Positions 62,612 through 64,000 of a stretch of 64,000 nt of DNA are shown one piece after another (position 1 is the stretch's first letter; each line of letters starts with the position of its first letter). The translations under genes were made by a program, and so were the position numbers. The stretch spans positions 377,501 to 441,500 of the forward strand of contig NZ_CP102288.1 of assembly GCF_025151535.1 (NCBI RefSeq). Direction: 5' to 3'. The notes beneath the pieces are model-generated. The model saw only the letters and a program-made list of their open reading frames with translations, did not search any database and was not told the origin of the DNA. The stretch comes from Segatella copri DSM 18205. Lineage in GTDB: Bacteria; Bacteroidota; Bacteroidia; Bacteroidales; Bacteroidaceae.

Positions 62612-64000
62612 TTAGAACTTAAGATTTACACCAAACTGGTAGGTTACAGATGATGGACCGCCATTCTGCAGATTCTGTGATGCCCACTCTGGGTCGAAGC
62701 CCTTGTAGTTGGTGAAGCAGAATGGGTTCAGAACGTTTACATAAACACGGAGATTTCTTATACCTACCTTGTTTACTACGCTCTTAGGTAATGTGTAACC
62801 CAGGGTAATGTTCTTAACCTTGGTGAAAGAGGTCTTCTGATACTGGAAGCCTTCTCCCTTGGCTGAACCCTTGTCGCCGAAGTAACCACCAAAGGATGTA
62901 TCGCTGTTGTTTGGATAAGGATACTTTCCGTAGTGGGTCTCTGTGGCGGTTGTAATCTCACCTGTTGCATGATCGATGATTGGTGCTCCCTTTGGTATGT
63001 AGTAATCCAGTTGCATGTGGGCATTACCACGGTCGCTAAACTTCATATACTTCTCATGGAAGTAGCTGCGTGACCAGAATCCGCTCTTTGTATAGAACAT
63101 GATAGAGAAGTCGAAACCCTTGAAGTAAACATTGGTAGTGAAACTACCTGTCCAGCGAGGATCTGTGCAGCCATAAATCTGCTTATCGTTGTCGTCAATC
63201 TTACCGTCATCGTTCCAGTCGTTTACTGCCATCTGACCTTCATACCACTTATACTTAGTGCCATACTTCTCGTAGAATTCCTTCAGGGTATAGTGCTTGT
63301 CACCATTCATGGTGTGCATGGTTACACCCTTGTCGGTGATGACATCGGTATGGGTATAGTCACGGAGTACATTCAGTGGCTCGCCGATAAACCAATTGTT
63401 GGCTACCTCATCAACTTTACCATTACTCAACTCCTTAATCTTGTTCCAGTTGCGGGCGAAGTTTACATTCGCACTCCAGGAGAAGTCTTTCTTGTTGATG
63501 ATGTTAAAGTTCAAACCGAGTTCAATACCTCTGTTCTGGACAGAACCTACATTGAAGGTTGAAGTCTTCTCACCAGTTTCGATAGGCACTGAACGTGACA
63601 TAATCTGACCATCAGAAAGACGGTTGTAGAAGTCGGCTGTTACATTGATGCGGTTTTTCAGGAAACTCAGGTCGAGACCGAGGTCAAACTCTTTAACCTT
63701 CTCCCAGATGAGTTCTGTATTTATCAATCCGTTAGGATAATAACCCTGTACCTCTTTGCCGTCAATGGTTACATAAGATGGACCTGTAGCAGAAGCGATA
63801 GTTACATAGTCACCCACATTGTTGTTACCGGTAACACCGTATGAAAGACGGAGTTTAGCATTGTCTAACCAGTTGTTGAACTGCTTCATCCAAGCTTCAT
63901 CTGAGATACGCCATGCTGCAGCTACAGAAGGGAACCAGCCCCATCGGTTGCCGTCTGCGAAGCGTGAACTGCCATCGGTACGGAGTGTAGCTGTAGCCAT
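62612..64000 (-). CDS. SusC/RagA TonB-linked outer membrane protein, 5'-truncated
   Basis: Only the last 462 or so codons are in the window; the gene continues past its right end. The visible part is the C-terminal beta-barrel: 'TLRTDGSSRFADGNRWGWFPSVAAAWRIS' (in parts), 'LRLSYGVTGNNNVGDYVTI', 'FDLGLDLSFLKNRINVTADFYNRLS' and the terminal 'LRVYVNVLNPFCFTNYKGFDPE' and 'VTYQFGVNLKF'. SusC barrels import glycans with TonB energy and pair with SusD, whose gene follows 24 bases on. An enclosed 'GDKHYTLKEFYEKYGTKYKW' loop is typical of the extracellular side. Confidence 0.95.
   Translation of the reverse strand: MATATLRTDGSSRFADGNRWGWFPSVAAAWRISDEAWMKQFNNWLDNAKLRLSYGVTGNNNVGDYVTIASATGPSYVTIDGKEVQGYYPNGLINTELIWEKVKEFDLGLDLSFLKNRINVTADFYNRLSDGQIMSRSVPIETGEKTSTFNVGSVQNRGIELGLNFNIINKKDFSWSANVNFARNWNKIKELSNGKVDEVANNWFIGEPLNVLRDYTHTDVITDKGVTMHTMNGDKHYTLKEFYEKYGTKYKWYEGQMAVNDWNDDGKIDDNDKQIYGCTDPRWTGSFTTNVYFKGFDFSIMFYTKSGFWSRSYFHEKYMKFSDRGNAHMQLDYYIPKGAPIIDHATGEITTATETHYGKYPYPNNSDTSFGGYFGDKGSAKGEGFQYQKTSFTKVKNITLGYTLPKSVVNKVGIRNLRVYVNVLNPFCFTNYKGFDPEWASQNLQNGGPSSVTYQFGVNLKF

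Overview
The window reads as chromosomal DNA of a gut Bacteroidales, most likely Prevotella/Segatella (P. copri-like). The evidence is the repeated Bacteroidota promoter pattern (TTTG at -33, 19-20 bases, TAnnTTTG at -7), a SusC/SusD pair beside pectin-degrading GH28/GH43 enzymes, a BspA/fimbrillin-type surface protein, a possible C-terminal sorting tail of the type IX kind, DUF4248/smalltalk/HU-like genes, and housekeeping gene sequences typical of the order. The species call is inference. Layout: 1-2.7 kb holds the end of a surface protein, an Rpn-type nuclease/transposase gene and three copies of a hairpin repeat. 2.8-6.8 kb is an accessory locus: amidase, a 34-residue smalltalk protein and a long HU-like protein on the minus strand, diverging across 1.4 kb of gene-free DNA from a Rep_3-like replication initiator and a DUF4248 protein. 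The gene-free DNA carries a 200-bp palindrome, iteron-like tandem repeats, an AT-rich stretch and a promoter followed by a 350-nt highly structured leader. I regard this as the most interesting part of the window. 6.9-20 kb is housekeeping: ribH, a TPR protein, recF and a DUF721/DciA-like gene split by a second copy of the palindrome, a folate cyclo-ligase, an S41 protease, dCMP deaminase, an M3 peptidase, a Crp/Fnr regulator, ApbE, two envelope proteins, a polyprenyl-type glycosyltransferase and DUF4199. 20-35.5 kb: SRP RNA followed by tRNA-Thr, mutS2, thiE, thiD and a radical SAM/SPASM protein, tRNA-Ser, a probable small RNA, thyX, trmO, a GH28, tRNA-Phe, thiL, purine nucleoside phosphorylase, lpxK, sppA and a secreted esterase. 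thiE, thiD and thiL together cover thiamine phosphate assembly and its phosphorylation to the diphosphate. 35.5-38.4 kb: an initiating exopolysaccharide sugar transferase gene broken by an IS982-family element. 38.9-51 kb: manC, groES/groEL, a candidate small RNA, an AmgK-like kinase fused to a RapZ C-terminal domain next to a MurU-like nucleotidyltransferase, guaA, mscL, gapA, miaA and a lipid kinase-like protein. 51-56.7 kb: a glycogen/alpha-glucan operon (debranching enzyme, glycogen synthase-like GT, GH57) divergent from a Crp/Fnr regulator. 56.8-64 kb: a pectin/xylan-type polysaccharide utilisation locus (GH43, GH28, SusD, truncated SusC). All functions are assigned by reading motifs and from memory of families; no database search was run.
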